A DNA stretch of 64,000 bases from Actinophytocola sp044466355. Lineage in GTDB: Bacteria; Actinomycetota; Actinomycetes; Mycobacteriales; Pseudonocardiaceae. The position numbers were made by a program, and so were the translations under genes. Numbering within the stretch: position 1 is the first letter of the stretch; every line of letters starts with the position of its first letter. The stretch spans positions 194,359-258,358 of the forward strand of contig NZ_JBITMQ010000015.1 of NCBI RefSeq assembly GCF_044466355.1. The letters run 5' to 3'. The notes beneath the pieces were generated by a model. That model searched no databases. It was not told the origin of the DNA and saw only the letters and a list, made by a program, of their open reading frames with translations. This document shows positions 50,273-58,430 of the stretch, piece by piece.

Positions 50273-50519
50273 CCCCGCGAGTCACGCCCCCAAACACCGC
50301 GAGTCGCGCCCCCAGACAGGGCGAGTCGCGTTCTCAAACAGGGCGAGTCGCGCTCTCAAACAGGGCGAGTCGCGTTCTCAGACAGGGCGAGTCGCGCTCT
50401 CGCGCACATCGAGTTGTCGGTTTCGTGCATACGGGGCCCCTGCGGACCTGCACGAAACACACAACTCGCTATGTCTGGGCGCGCGACTCGCGCTGTTCTG
50501 GGGCGCGACTCGCGGGGGG
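50273..50519. repeat. palindromic 22-bp-period repeat element, copy 2
   Basis: Six forward units carrying GCGAGTC start at 50277, 50299, 50321, 50343, 50365 and 50387 (exact 22-bp period), with a degenerate seventh at 50409. Then an inverted pair GAGTTGTCGGTTTCGTGCA (50411) and TGCACGAAAC...CAACTC (50449-50467), and two reverse units GCGCGACTCGCG at 50481 and 50503. Located between convergent genes like copy 1. Confidence 0.9.
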
Positions 50520-50523
50520 TGGG

Positions 50524-52260
50524 TTAGAGGGGGGCTGGTTCTGTGCTGATTTTCAGGGCTTCTACCAGGGCTCGGTACAGGGGGCTTGTGGTCAGCAGGT
50601 GCTCGTGGGTGCCCTGTGCGTGGACGCGGCCCTCGTCCATCACCACGATGGTGTCGGCGTCGATGACCGTGGACAGGCGGTGTGCCACCGTGACCACCGC
50701 GCCGGCCGCGGCTCGCCGACGGATGCAGTCGTGGATCGCGGCCTCGGTGAGGCTGTCGACCTGCGCGGTCGCCTCGTCGAGGAGCAGCACCTCCGGCGTG
50801 CGGAGGATCGCCCGCGCCAGCGCGATCCGCTGCCGCTGGCCACCCGACACCGACGACGACGTGAGCGACGTGTCCAGCCCGTCCGGCAGTGCGTCGATCT
50901 TGTCGGCCAGCCGGACCTCGTCGAGCGCGCGCCGCAGCTCGTCCTCCGTCGCGTCGGGGTGCGTGAACAGCAGGTTGTCCCGGATCGTCCCCGGCACGAT
51001 CGGCGTCTCCTGTTCCACGTACGCGATGCGCGACCGCACCGCCGCGTACGTCTGCTCCCCGTACGGCAGGCCGTCCAGCAGCAGCATGCCCGCCGACGGC
51101 TCCAGGAACCGCATGACCAGCGAGAACAGCGTCGTCTTCCCCGCACCGGACGGCCCGACGATCGCGACGTGGCCGCGCCGGGGCACCACCAGCGACACGT
51201 CCCGCACCGCAGGCTCACCGCCGTAGCCCGCGGTCACGCCCCGCAGTTCCAGCACCGGCCCGCCACCCCCGGCCGCACCGGCTCCGGCGCCGGGCACGTC
51301 GGTCTCCACCGCGATCGCGTCCACCTCCCGGATCCGCTGTGCGGCGGCGATCCCCGACTGCAGCGCGGTCAGGTTCTGGCTCAGTTCCATGATCGGCTCC
51401 ATCAGCTGGAACGCGTACAGCAGGAACGCGATCAGGCTCGACACCTCCAGCAGGCCCGCGCCGACCCGCCACGCCCCGACGCCGAGGATCACGATGATCG
51501 CGAGCTGGATGCCCGACCACGACGCAATCCACGCGATCGCCTCCCGCCGCACCGCGCGGATGCTGTGCTTCGTGGACGCCCGCGCGTCGACCATGATCCG
51601 TTCGGTCTGCCGCTCCTCCGCGCGGCTCGCCTTCACCGTGCGGATCGCCCGCAGCGCACCCTCCAGCACACCGCCGAGCGCGCCGACCCGTTCCTGCGCC
51701 TTCGCCTGCTCCTTCGCGATCCCCGGCATGAGCAGCGCGAACAGGATGATCACGACGATCACCGCGGCGACGGTCGTGAGCAGCAGCACCCCGTCGAGCA
51801 CGCTCATCAGCACCAGCGTCCCGACCAGCAGGACCACGCCGTTGATCAACCCGATCACGCTCGACGACGCCGCCTCGCGCAGCAGCACGGTGTCGGAGGT
51901 GACCCGCGTGACCAGCTCCCCGGTCGGCCGCGAGGAAACCTCGGGCACCGTGGCGCGGAAGAACCGCCGCACCATCGTCTCCCGCGCGTTCAGCACGACC
52001 CGCTCGCCGACCGTGCCGAGCAGGATCCACTGCGTCAGCCAGATCGCGGCGCCGACCACGAACACGCCGAGCAGCGTCACGACCGGCCCGGCCAGCGACT
52101 CGGACGTGCCGAGCGAGTCGAGCACCCACTTGGTGACCATCGGCGTCGCGAGCCCGGCCGCCGAGCCGAGCAGGGCCAGCACCAGGCCGACCACGAGCGC
52201 CCCCTTGTGTGGTCGCGCGAACGACCACAACACCCGCAGATGTGGAATCTTCATGCTCAC
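50524..52260 (-). CDS. ABC exporter half-transporter (fused permease and ATPase)
   Basis: 578 residues. Six-helix membrane domain (~15-310) then an ATPase with Walker A GPSGAGKTT, signature SVSGGQRQRIALARA, Walker B VLLLDEATAQVD and H-loop VAHRLS. It forms a homodimeric MsbA/LmrA-like exporter. GTG 52260. It is divergent from a TetR gene with a perfect operator 3 bp upstream of its start, indicating repression relieved by its substrate. Confidence 0.92.
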   Translation of the reverse strand: MSMKIPHLRVLWSFARPHKGALVVGLVLALLGSAAGLATPMVTKWVLDSLGTSESLAGPVVTLLGVFVVGAAIWLTQWILLGTVGERVVLNARETMVRRFFRATVPEVSSRPTGELVTRVTSDTVLLREAASSSVIGLINGVVLLVGTLVLMSVLDGVLLLTTVAAVIVVIILFALLMPGIAKEQAKAQERVGALGGVLEGALRAIRTVKASRAEERQTERIMVDARASTKHSIRAVRREAIAWIASWSGIQLAIIVILGVGAWRVGAGLLEVSSLIAFLLYAFQLMEPIMELSQNLTALQSGIAAAQRIREVDAIAVETDVPGAGAGAAGGGGPVLELRGVTAGYGGEPAVRDVSLVVPRRGHVAIVGPSGAGKTTLFSLVMRFLEPSAGMLLLDGLPYGEQTYAAVRSRIAYVEQETPIVPGTIRDNLLFTHPDATEDELRRALDEVRLADKIDALPDGLDTSLTSSSVSGGQRQRIALARAILRTPEVLLLDEATAQVDSLTEAAIHDCIRRRAAAGAVVTVAHRLSTVIDADTIVVMDEGRVHAQGTHEHLLTTSPLYRALVEALKISTEPAPL

Positions 52261-52262
52261 AA

Positions 52263-52280
52263 TGGAACATCAATGTTCCA
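52263..52280. promoter_or_regulatory. TetR operator
   Basis: TGGAACAT-CA-ATGTTCCA, 8-bp perfect arms, immediately upstream of the exporter start and 48 bp from the TetR start. A further GTTCCA half-site lies at 52295. Confidence 0.8.
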
Positions 52281-52328
52281 AAACCGTCAAGCTCGTTCCA
52301 TACTGGGCACCGAGTACGGTTACGCACC

Positions 52329-52898
52329 ATGAGTGAGGGCGTCATGGCGGAGACAGGTGTACGTGCGCGTACCCGGCGCGCGATCCTCGACGCCGCGATC
52401 GAGACGCTCACGCGGACGCCGAACGCGTCGATGGGTGAGATCGCGACGGCCGCGAACGTCGGCCGCACCACCGTGCACCGCTACTTCCCGGAACGCTCCG
52501 ACCTGCTCGACGCGATCAGCGCGGACGCACTGGAACGGGTCGGCCACGCCACGGCCCGCGCCCGGGTCGACGACGGACCCGTGCCCGCCGCGCTCGTCCG
52601 CCTGTGCCAGGAGTTCTTCGAGCTCGGCGACGTGATGATGTTGCTGTTCACCATGCCCGACCTGCTCACCCGCCCGGAGTGGCAGGAGGAGACCGAGGAC
52701 GACCGCGTGCTGCTGCGGCTCATCGAACGCGGGCAGCGCGAGGGCACGATCGACCCGGGACTGCCCGCGGAGTGGTTCCAGCAGGTGCTGTGGAGCCTGC
52801 AGTACACGGCGTGGGAGATGGTGCGCGACTACGCCAAGCCCAAGCACGAGGCGCTGACGCTGTGCCTGCGCACACTGGAGAAGGCGATCGCCCCTTAG
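52329..52898 (+). CDS. TetR-family transcriptional regulator
   Basis: 189 residues. Helix-turn-helix SMGEIATAANVGRTTVHRYFPERSDLLDAI at about residues 35-65, helical ligand domain after. Divergent from the ABC exporter, which it presumably represses through the 52263-52280 palindrome. ATG 52329 lies close behind a TACGGT -10-like box, so the transcript may be leaderless. Confidence 0.9.
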   Translation: MSEGVMAETGVRARTRRAILDAAIETLTRTPNASMGEIATAANVGRTTVHRYFPERSDLLDAISADALERVGHATARARVDDGPVPAALVRLCQEFFELGDVMMLLFTMPDLLTRPEWQEETEDDRVLLRLIERGQREGTIDPGLPAEWFQQVLWSLQYTAWEMVRDYAKPKHEALTLCLRTLEKAIAP

Positions 52899-53279
52899 AG
52901 CTAGCACCAAGGCCCATGCAGTCGGAGTGGGGCGGGACGCGAGGCGGGGCTCGACGCTGACAAGTAGAACCACTCGCTGAACACAGGAACCCTGCACGCG
53001 CCGTCAAGCTCGCGCACAACCCAACCTCAGTACCAAGCTCGGGTGACGCCTGTCGAGGAGCACACACCGCCATCAGCGCGCACAGCGGCGAGCTCGGTGA
53101 GCTCGCGTCGACCCACCCTCGACGCCCAAGCGTTGCCCGAGCCGACGCCGAACGGCACGCCGACCGGACTTGGAGGCGCCCCAACAAGCCGCTGACCTGC
53201 GGGTTCATCCTCCCGGACTGTGTACGTGCGAACTCTCTCAACTCTGCCTTGAACTTTGGGAACAGATTGAGGACCAATC
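52899..53279. other. gene-free stretch left of the IS element
   Basis: About 380 bp with no frame that has both a start signal and family resemblance. Base composition is slightly lower in GC than the neighbours. It may be a decayed gene or mobile remnant; nothing specific can be named. Confidence 0.5.
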
Positions 53280-53282
53280 GCG

Positions 53283-54179
53283 GAGCGTTATTCAGAAGTG
53301 TTGATCTTGGTGGTAGCGCAACAGCCCCGTCTGGTTAGGATCGTTTCCTTCCACAGAACACGATCGACCAGGGCGGGGCTGTTGCGGTACGAGTCTACGA
53401 CGGGTCTTGATCACGCTCAGCTCCAGGAGCTGGTCGCCCGGATCCACCAGGTGACGCCGGTCTGCAAGCGGGGGCGTCGGCCGGTGCTGGGGTTGTACCG
53501 GCGGGTGGTTCTCACGCTGGTGCTGCTGCGCTCGAACGCCGCCCAGACGATGCTGGCTGATCTGTTCGGTGTTTCCCAGCCCACGGTGTCGCGGGTCTTC
53601 CGGGCGATGTTGCCGCTGGTGGAGCAGGTCACCTGCCTGCACCGGCCACCCTTGCCCGAGGTCCTGCGTGGTCGGGTGGTGCTGGTGGACGGCACCATGG
53701 TGCCGGTCGGGAACCGGCGCACCGACCGGGTCACCCATGACGCCAACTACTCCGGCAAACGCCACGAAGCCGGTTTGTCGGTCCAAGTCCTCTGTGATCT
53801 GGACGGGCAACTCCTGGCCGTCGCCGATCCCATGCCGGGCAAAACCCATGACCGGGCCGGCTTCGCCGCCGCGGGGTTCGACCAGCTCCTCGCCACCACT
53901 CCCACGATCGGCGACCTGGGATACCAGGGCACTCAGGTGATCCGGCCACGCCGCAAACACCCTGGTCACAAAGAGCATGACCCCGCCACCGTCATCTGGA
54001 ACCGCAGCGTGGCTTCAGTTCGCATCGCGGTCGAACGCTGCATCGCGCACTGGAAGAACTGGAAGATTCTCGCCACCGGCTACCGCGGACGACTCACCGA
54101 ACTCCCCAACCTCATCCGCATCATCACCACCCTCGAGTACTACCGCCTCGGCTGGTGAACCACTTCTGAATAACGCTCG
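53283..54179 (+). mobile_element. complete IS5-like insertion sequence, 897 bp
   Basis: Terminal inverted repeats GAGCGTTATTCAGAAGTG are perfect over 18 bp (53283-53300 and 54162-54179). A 3-bp GCG flanks both ends (53280-53282, 54180-54182), the likely target duplication. One transposase gene fills the element. Intact ends and frame suggest recent insertion. Confidence 0.9.
53298..54158 (+). CDS. IS5-family (DDE_Tnp_4) transposase
   Basis: Up to 286 residues. An HTH_4-type N-terminal region (LLRYESTTGLDHAQL...FGVSQPTVSRVFR) precedes a DDE domain: first Asp in VLVDGTMVPV, second in AVADPMPGKTHDR, and catalytic Glu in VERCIAHWKNW. The frame opens at a GTG within the inverted repeat; a start near 53383 (TTG, RYESTTGL) is more likely. 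No frameshift or stop. Confidence 0.88.
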   Translation: MLILVVAQQPRLVRIVSFHRTRSTRAGLLRYESTTGLDHAQLQELVARIHQVTPVCKRGRRPVLGLYRRVVLTLVLLRSNAAQTMLADLFGVSQPTVSRVFRAMLPLVEQVTCLHRPPLPEVLRGRVVLVDGTMVPVGNRRTDRVTHDANYSGKRHEAGLSVQVLCDLDGQLLAVADPMPGKTHDRAGFAAAGFDQLLATTPTIGDLGYQGTQVIRPRRKHPGHKEHDPATVIWNRSVASVRIAVERCIAHWKNWKILATGYRGRLTELPNLIRIITTLEYYRLGW

Positions 54180-54182
54180 CGG

Positions 54183-54420
54183 ATCAACGCGCTTGTAGAG
54201 CGATGACACGAATCCCGGCCGGGTATCGTTGGGATGAATTTCCGACTTAGATCTGGATACCCGGTTCGGGAAGACTAGAGATGAGAAGTTGCATTGAGAT
54301 TTGCGCGAAGGATTTAAAGACAGTATCTTGGATGTACGAGCGTCGCGTTGGACGCTCGAAAGGCGGCGATCAAGCCAGTGAGTGCGCCTAACACCCATCT
54401 TGCCTGACCGCCGCCCAGGG
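54183..54420. other. AT-richer accessory stretch
   Basis: Clearly lower GC than the rest of the window, with no credible gene. It lies between the IS element and the small gene at 54421 and is probably foreign or decayed DNA. Confidence 0.5.
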
Positions 54421-54615
54421 TTACCTCCAGTAGCGCATTGTCCGTGCCGCCAGACGGAGTACCCAGGTGAGCGGCCTGGTCCAACGGACCAAGCCGCTCA
54501 CCCCAAGTAACTCAGCAGGCACGTCAACCGCGTTGATCCACTGCGCCCAGCGTTCCAGCTGGTCAGCCAGTGTCCGACGCGGCCGACCGCTCGGTAACCA
54601 CGGTGGCCGAACCAT
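54421..54615 (-). CDS. small 64-residue protein, unknown
   Basis: ATG 54615 is preceded by GGAAGGAGCCGATC, a strong ribosome binding site, so translation is likely. The product is basic and Trp-rich (MVRPPWLPSGRPRRTLADQL at the start; GLVRWTRPLTWVLRLAARTM near the end, possibly an amphipathic helix). No family recognised. It is isolated in an AT-richer patch. Confidence 0.55.
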   Translation of the reverse strand: MVRPPWLPSGRPRRTLADQLERWAQWINAVDVPAELLGVSGLVRWTRPLTWVLRLAARTMRYWR

Positions 54616-54797
54616 GATCGGCTCCTTCCTTCGCATGGGGTGCTCCACAATTGGAACGACAAGCCCCAACACGAAACCCGGATCCCGCTAGACGCGTGAA
54701 GGACACGATCGGTTCGACCACTACCCATTAAAGAGGGTTGACGCAGATTGCGCAAACCCGCCGGGCATCCCGAAGTGCCCATTTCAATGTCGCTGCT

Positions 54798-54825
54798 AAG
54801 CTTACGCACGCGCGTACGTAAGCTT
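54798..54825. promoter_or_regulatory. 28-bp near-perfect palindrome
   Basis: AAGCTTACG-C-ACGCGCGT-A-CGTAAGCTT: symmetric except for one mismatched pair. It lies upstream of the small gene at 54421-54615 in otherwise gene-free DNA. A regulator operator or recombination site is possible. Confidence 0.6.
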
Positions 54826-54984
54826 CGACGGCATCCATTCAGGTGACGTAGGTCACAACGGCCTCGGTCGAGCTCGGAGAAGATCTCTCGCCGTCATACG
54901 AGGACTTCCAGCAAGGACAGGGCGACTCGAACCCGGGGGACAGTCTTGCCTCGCAGCCAGTTCCCATAACTACGGGGCTAGTGG
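54826..54984. other. gene-free stretch with a tRNA-T-arm-like string
   Basis: On the minus strand CCCGGGTTCGAGTCGCCCTGTCC looks like a tRNA T-arm and acceptor end split by mismatches (GGGTTCGAGTC is the T-loop-like core). No matching 5' acceptor is found. It may be a decayed tRNA end or integration scar. Confidence 0.3.
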
Positions 54985-56364
54985 TCACGCCAGCTTGTTC
55001 AGCGCGTCCTCGATGGCGCGGTGGAACGTCGGGTAGGCGTAGATCATCTGGCGCAGCAGCTTCACCGGCACCTCGGCGTGCACGGCGACGACCAGCGCGC
55101 CGAGGATCTCGCCGCCGTTCGGGCCGACGGCGGACGCGCCGACCAGCACGCCGCGGTCGGCGTCCTCGACGACCTTGATGAACCCGTTGTTGCCGACCTT
55201 GTGGATGAACCCGCGCGAGGAGTTCTGGAGTTCGGAGAGGCCGACGCGGACGTTCAGGCCCTTCTCGCGGGCGGCGGCCTCGGTCAGGCCGACCGAGCCG
55301 ATCTCCGGGTCGGTGAACGTGACGTGCGGGGTGGCGCGGTAGTCCGCGGTCTCGGCGTCCTCGCCGTCGGCGCCGAGGATGTCCGCGGCGGCGATCCTGG
55401 CCTGGTACATGGACATGTGGGTGAACGCGCCGTGGCCGGTGATGTCGCCGACCGCCCACAGGCCGTCGGCGGCACGCATCCGCTCGTCGACGGTGACGCC
55501 GCGGGCGCTGTCGTCGAGGCCTACGGTGCCGACGCCGAGCGCCTTCATGTCGGTCTTGCGGCCCGCGGCGACGAGCATGCGGTCGGCTGTGACGACCTCG
55601 CCGTTGTCGAGCTTGACGTGGAACTGGCCGGACTCGTAGCTCACGCGCGCGGCGGCCAGCCCGGTGCGGACGGTGATGCCCTCGTCGGCGAACGCCTTCG
55701 CGAGCAGCTCGCCCGACTCCGGCTCGTCGGCGGGGACCAGCCGGTCGGAGTGCTGGATGATCGTGACCTTGGCGCCGAAGCGGGAGAACACCTGCGCGAG
55801 CTCGCACCCGACCGGCCCGCCGCCGAGCACCACCAGCGACCCGGGCACCTCCTCGACTGCGACGGCGTCGCGGTTGGTCCAGTACGGCGTCTCGGCGAGC
55901 CCGTCGACCGGCGGCACGGCCGGGTCGGTGCCGGTGTTGAGCACGACCCCGCGGCGGGCGGTGAACACCTGCTCGGTCCCGTCGGGAGTGGCGACGGTGA
56001 CCTCGCGCGGCGCGGTGAGGCGGCCCCAGCCGCGCACGAACGTGCCGCCCGCGCTCTCGAACCGCTCGACGGCGACGCGGTCGTCCCAGTTGTCGGTGGC
56101 CTCCTCGCGGATCCGGCGCGCGACGGGTGCCCAGTCCTGCGTGACGTCGGCGCCACCGGCCAGCACCGGCACGCGGCGTGCCTCGCCGAGCGCGTCGGTG
56201 GCCCGGATCATCATCTTGGTCGGGATGCACGCGTAGTACGGGCACTCACCCCCGACCAGCCGCCCGTCGACCGCGACGACGTCGAGCCCGGCCCGCGCGA
56301 GCCGCGCGCCGACGTCCTCCCCGCCGGGCCCCATCCCGACCACGACCACATCGACTTCCGGCAT
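54985..56364 (-). CDS. FAD-dependent pyridine nucleotide-disulfide oxidoreductase (MerA/Lpd-like)
   Basis: 459 residues. N-terminal FAD motif VVVGMGPGGEDVGARLA, redox disulfide in GGECPYYACIPTK (Cys-x4-Cys kept), NAD motif VVLGGGPVGCELAQ, second FAD site WAVGDITG, and a dimerisation domain. The C-terminal active-site HPT of Lpd/GR is YPT here (YAYPTFHRAIED), so the catalytic His is Tyr. The substrate is therefore uncertain (thiol, quinone or metal). Divergent from a MerR regulator. Confidence 0.88.
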   Translation of the reverse strand: MPEVDVVVVGMGPGGEDVGARLARAGLDVVAVDGRLVGGECPYYACIPTKMMIRATDALGEARRVPVLAGGADVTQDWAPVARRIREEATDNWDDRVAVERFESAGGTFVRGWGRLTAPREVTVATPDGTEQVFTARRGVVLNTGTDPAVPPVDGLAETPYWTNRDAVAVEEVPGSLVVLGGGPVGCELAQVFSRFGAKVTIIQHSDRLVPADEPESGELLAKAFADEGITVRTGLAAARVSYESGQFHVKLDNGEVVTADRMLVAAGRKTDMKALGVGTVGLDDSARGVTVDERMRAADGLWAVGDITGHGAFTHMSMYQARIAAADILGADGEDAETADYRATPHVTFTDPEIGSVGLTEAAAREKGLNVRVGLSELQNSSRGFIHKVGNNGFIKVVEDADRGVLVGASAVGPNGGEILGALVVAVHAEVPVKLLRQMIYAYPTFHRAIEDALNKLA

Positions 56365-56453
56365 GAACCATCACTCCCACGGATCGGCTACGGCTCCTCG
56401 CGCGGCGTTGACGATGCCGCATCCGGGCCGGATCCGGCTAGTCGGGTCCCGAC

Positions 56454-56485
56454 TTGACATGTGAGTGGAGTCCAAGGTTTACCGT
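56454..56485 (+). promoter_or_regulatory. MerR-type promoter
   Basis: TTGACA (56454-56459) and TACCGT (56480-56485) are separated by 20 bp, the over-long spacing typical of MerR-controlled promoters. The partly dyadic ACTTG...CCAAGGT spans the spacer. The ATG is 7 bp after the -10, suggesting a leaderless message. Confidence 0.6.
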
Positions 56486-56492
56486 CGATCCC

Positions 56493-56903
56493 ATGCGAGT
56501 CGCAGAACTGGCCGCGGCGGCGGGCGTGCCGCGGGACACCGTGCGGTACTACGAGCGAACCGGCCTGCTGGCGCCACCACCCCGCACGTCCGGTGGCTAC
56601 CGGTCGTTCCCCGACTCGGCCGTCGAGCGGTTGCGGTTCATCCAGGGGTGCCAGCGGCTGGGCCTGCGCCTGAAGGAGATCGGCGAGCTGCTGTCGCTCC
56701 GCGACACCGGCGAGTGCCCGTGCGAACCGGCCGAGGCACTGCTGCGACGGCGGATCGCCGAGATCGACGAGGAGACCGCCCGGCTCGCGACGTTGCGCGC
56801 GGACCTGGTCCGCATGGTCGACTCCCTGCCCGACGACGGCCCGTGCCTCGATCCCGAGCCGGGCACCTGGTGCGCACCCGGAAAGGAGGTGACCCGATGT
56901 TGA
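56493..56903 (+). CDS. MerR-family metal/thiol-type regulator
   Basis: 136 residues. N-terminal MerR helix-turn-helix (MRVAELAAAAGVPRDTVRYY, YRSFPDSAVERLRFI) and a coiled coil. Cys residues occur as ECPCEP near residue 75 (a CPC metal-site pattern at the loop where metal-sensing MerRs bind ligand), CLDP and WCAPG near the end, and the final residue is Cys. This supports a soft-metal or arsenical sensor. Its stop overlaps the start of the Cys micropeptide. Confidence 0.85.
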   Translation: MRVAELAAAAGVPRDTVRYYERTGLLAPPPRTSGGYRSFPDSAVERLRFIQGCQRLGLRLKEIGELLSLRDTGECPCEPAEALLRRRIAEIDEETARLATLRADLVRMVDSLPDDGPCLDPEPGTWCAPGKEVTRC

Positions 56904-56950
56904 CCGACGACTGCTGCGACACGGACTGCTGCTCGACAGGCTGCTGCTGA
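56897..56950 (+). CDS. 17-residue cysteine-rich micropeptide
   Basis: The peptide is MLTDDCCDTDCCSTGCC: six Cys of 17 residues in the regular pattern CC-x3-CC-x3-CC, and acidic. It is preceded by GGAAAGGAGGTGACCCG, a near-perfect Shine-Dalgarno at ideal spacing, and its start overlaps the merR stop (ATGTTGA), so translation coupled to MerR is very likely. The pattern suggests binding of a soft metal such as Hg, Cd, Cu or As. No family is recognised; it is too short for standard gene callers. Confidence 0.7.
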   Translation: MLTDDCCDTDCCSTGCC

Positions 56951-57058
56951 CGTGCGGAACCCCACCGGCGAGGCGCCCGCCGCGTGGGCTCAACCGACCT
57001 CGGGTCGCGCCCGCCAAGCGGGGCCCAGCCCCGTGCACAAGCCGTGCGCGGAGGCCTC

Positions 57059-58021
57059 TCACGAGACCAGCACAGCAGCCCCCGTCACCCGACCGTCGGC
57101 AAGATCCCGCAAAGCACGATCCGCCTCAGCCAACGGATAGTCCCGTGTGGACACCTCAAGACGGTGCTCCCCGGCAAGAGTCAGAAACTCCCGAGCCTGC
57201 GCGCGAGTGTTCGACGTGACGCTGCGCAGCTGCCGGTCCTGGAAGAGGTGTTCCCGATAGTTCAGCGGCGGCACGTCCGTCAGGTGGATGCCCGCGATCG
57301 CGACCGTCCCGCCACGGTCCACAGCCGCCAACGCCCGGGGCACCAGCTCACCGGCCGGAGCGAAGATGATCGCCGAGTCCACCGGCTCCGGAGGCGCACC
57401 CGCGGACGCCGACGCGACGCCAAGGGACAAGGCCAGCTCCCGCGCCGCCGGGTTCCTCGTCACCACGTGCACCGTCGCGCCCCGCGCCACCGCGACCTGC
57501 GCGGCCAGGTGTGCGCTCCCGCCGAAGCCGTACACCGCCAGCCGTCCACCCGCGGGCACCTCGGCGCGCAGCAGCGCGTGGTACCCGATGATCCCGGCGC
57601 ACAGCAGCGGCGCCAGCTCGCTGTCGGAGTAGCCCGTCGGCAGCCGCAGTGCGTACCCGGCGGGCACCACCGCGTACTCCGCGTACCCACCGTCGGCGTC
57701 CCACCCCGTGTACCGGGAGAACGGGCACAGGTTCTCCCGGCCCGACAGGCAGAACCGGCAGCGCCCGCACGTGTGCCGCAGCCAGGGGACGCCGACGAGG
57801 TCACCGACGGCGAACGCACCCGCCGCCTCGACCACCTCGCCCACCACCTCGTGGCCCGGCACGACGTCCGGCCGGTGGACCGGGAGGTCGCCGTCGACGA
57901 CGTGCAGGTCGGTCCGGCACACGCCGCACGTCCGCACCCGCAGCAGCAGCTCCCCGGCGCCGGGCACGGGGACCGGCGTCTCGTGCCTGGTCAACCCCCC
58001 GGTCGCCCGCCACGCACGCAT
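57059..58021 (-). CDS. zinc-dependent alcohol dehydrogenase (MDR)
   Basis: 320 residues. Catalytic zinc: Cys in CGVCRTDLH, then GHEVVGEV. Structural zinc: CGRCRFCLSGRENLC (four Cys). Rossmann AVYGFGGSAHLAAQVA. The pattern is that of the AdhA-like YjgB/acetaldehyde group. ATG 58021 has GGTCAGGTG upstream. Divergent from the VOC gene. Confidence 0.9.
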   Translation of the reverse strand: MRAWRATGGLTRHETPVPVPGAGELLLRVRTCGVCRTDLHVVDGDLPVHRPDVVPGHEVVGEVVEAAGAFAVGDLVGVPWLRHTCGRCRFCLSGRENLCPFSRYTGWDADGGYAEYAVVPAGYALRLPTGYSDSELAPLLCAGIIGYHALLRAEVPAGGRLAVYGFGGSAHLAAQVAVARGATVHVVTRNPAARELALSLGVASASAGAPPEPVDSAIIFAPAGELVPRALAAVDRGGTVAIAGIHLTDVPPLNYREHLFQDRQLRSVTSNTRAQAREFLTLAGEHRLEVSTRDYPLAEADRALRDLADGRVTGAAVLVS

Positions 58022-58043
58022 CACCTGACCTACGTTAGGGCAC

Positions 58044-58430
58044 ATGGCACACCTGGGACTCGTCGCGCTGCTCGTGCGTGACTACGACGAGGCGATCGAC
58101 TTCTTCACCGGCCCGCTCGGGTTCGTCCTCCGGGAGGACCTGCCGCAGGGGGACGGCAAGCGCTGGGTCGTCGTCGACCCACCAGGTGGGCAGACCGGGC
58201 TGCTGCTGGCCCGGGCCGTCAACCCCGAGCAGGAGGCGCGGATCGGTGACCAGCACGGCGGGCGCGTCGGGTTCTTCCTCGATGTCGACGACTTCGCCGC
58301 CGCCCACGCGCGCATGACCTCGGCCGGGGTGCACTTCGAGGAGGAGCCCCGGCACGAGGTCTACGGCACCGTCGCCGTGTTCCGCGATCTCTACGGCAAC
58401 CGGTGGGACCTGCTCACAACACGCGGCTGA
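58044..58430 (+). CDS. VOC (glyoxalase/bleomycin-resistance fold) protein
   Basis: 128 residues. Two beta-alpha-beta-beta-beta units: VALLVRDYDEAIDFFTGPLGFVLRED and GVHFEEEPRHEVYGTVAVFRDLYGNRWDLL, with the expected metal Glu/His near EEEPRH and DLYGN. Substrate unknown. Its end overlaps the convergent AidB-like gene by 17 bp. Confidence 0.88.
   Translation: MAHLGLVALLVRDYDEAIDFFTGPLGFVLREDLPQGDGKRWVVVDPPGGQTGLLLARAVNPEQEARIGDQHGGRVGFFLDVDDFAAAHARMTSAGVHFEEEPRHEVYGTVAVFRDLYGNRWDLLTTRG

Noticed and set aside
50273..50410. CRISPR array at the 22-bp-period repeats
   Set aside because: Units are contiguous at 22 bp with no unique spacers, the centre is palindromic, and no cas gene is near.
54900..54980. 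Functional tRNA gene
   Set aside because: A T-loop-like string is present but no complementary 5' acceptor, D-arm or anticodon arm can be folded.
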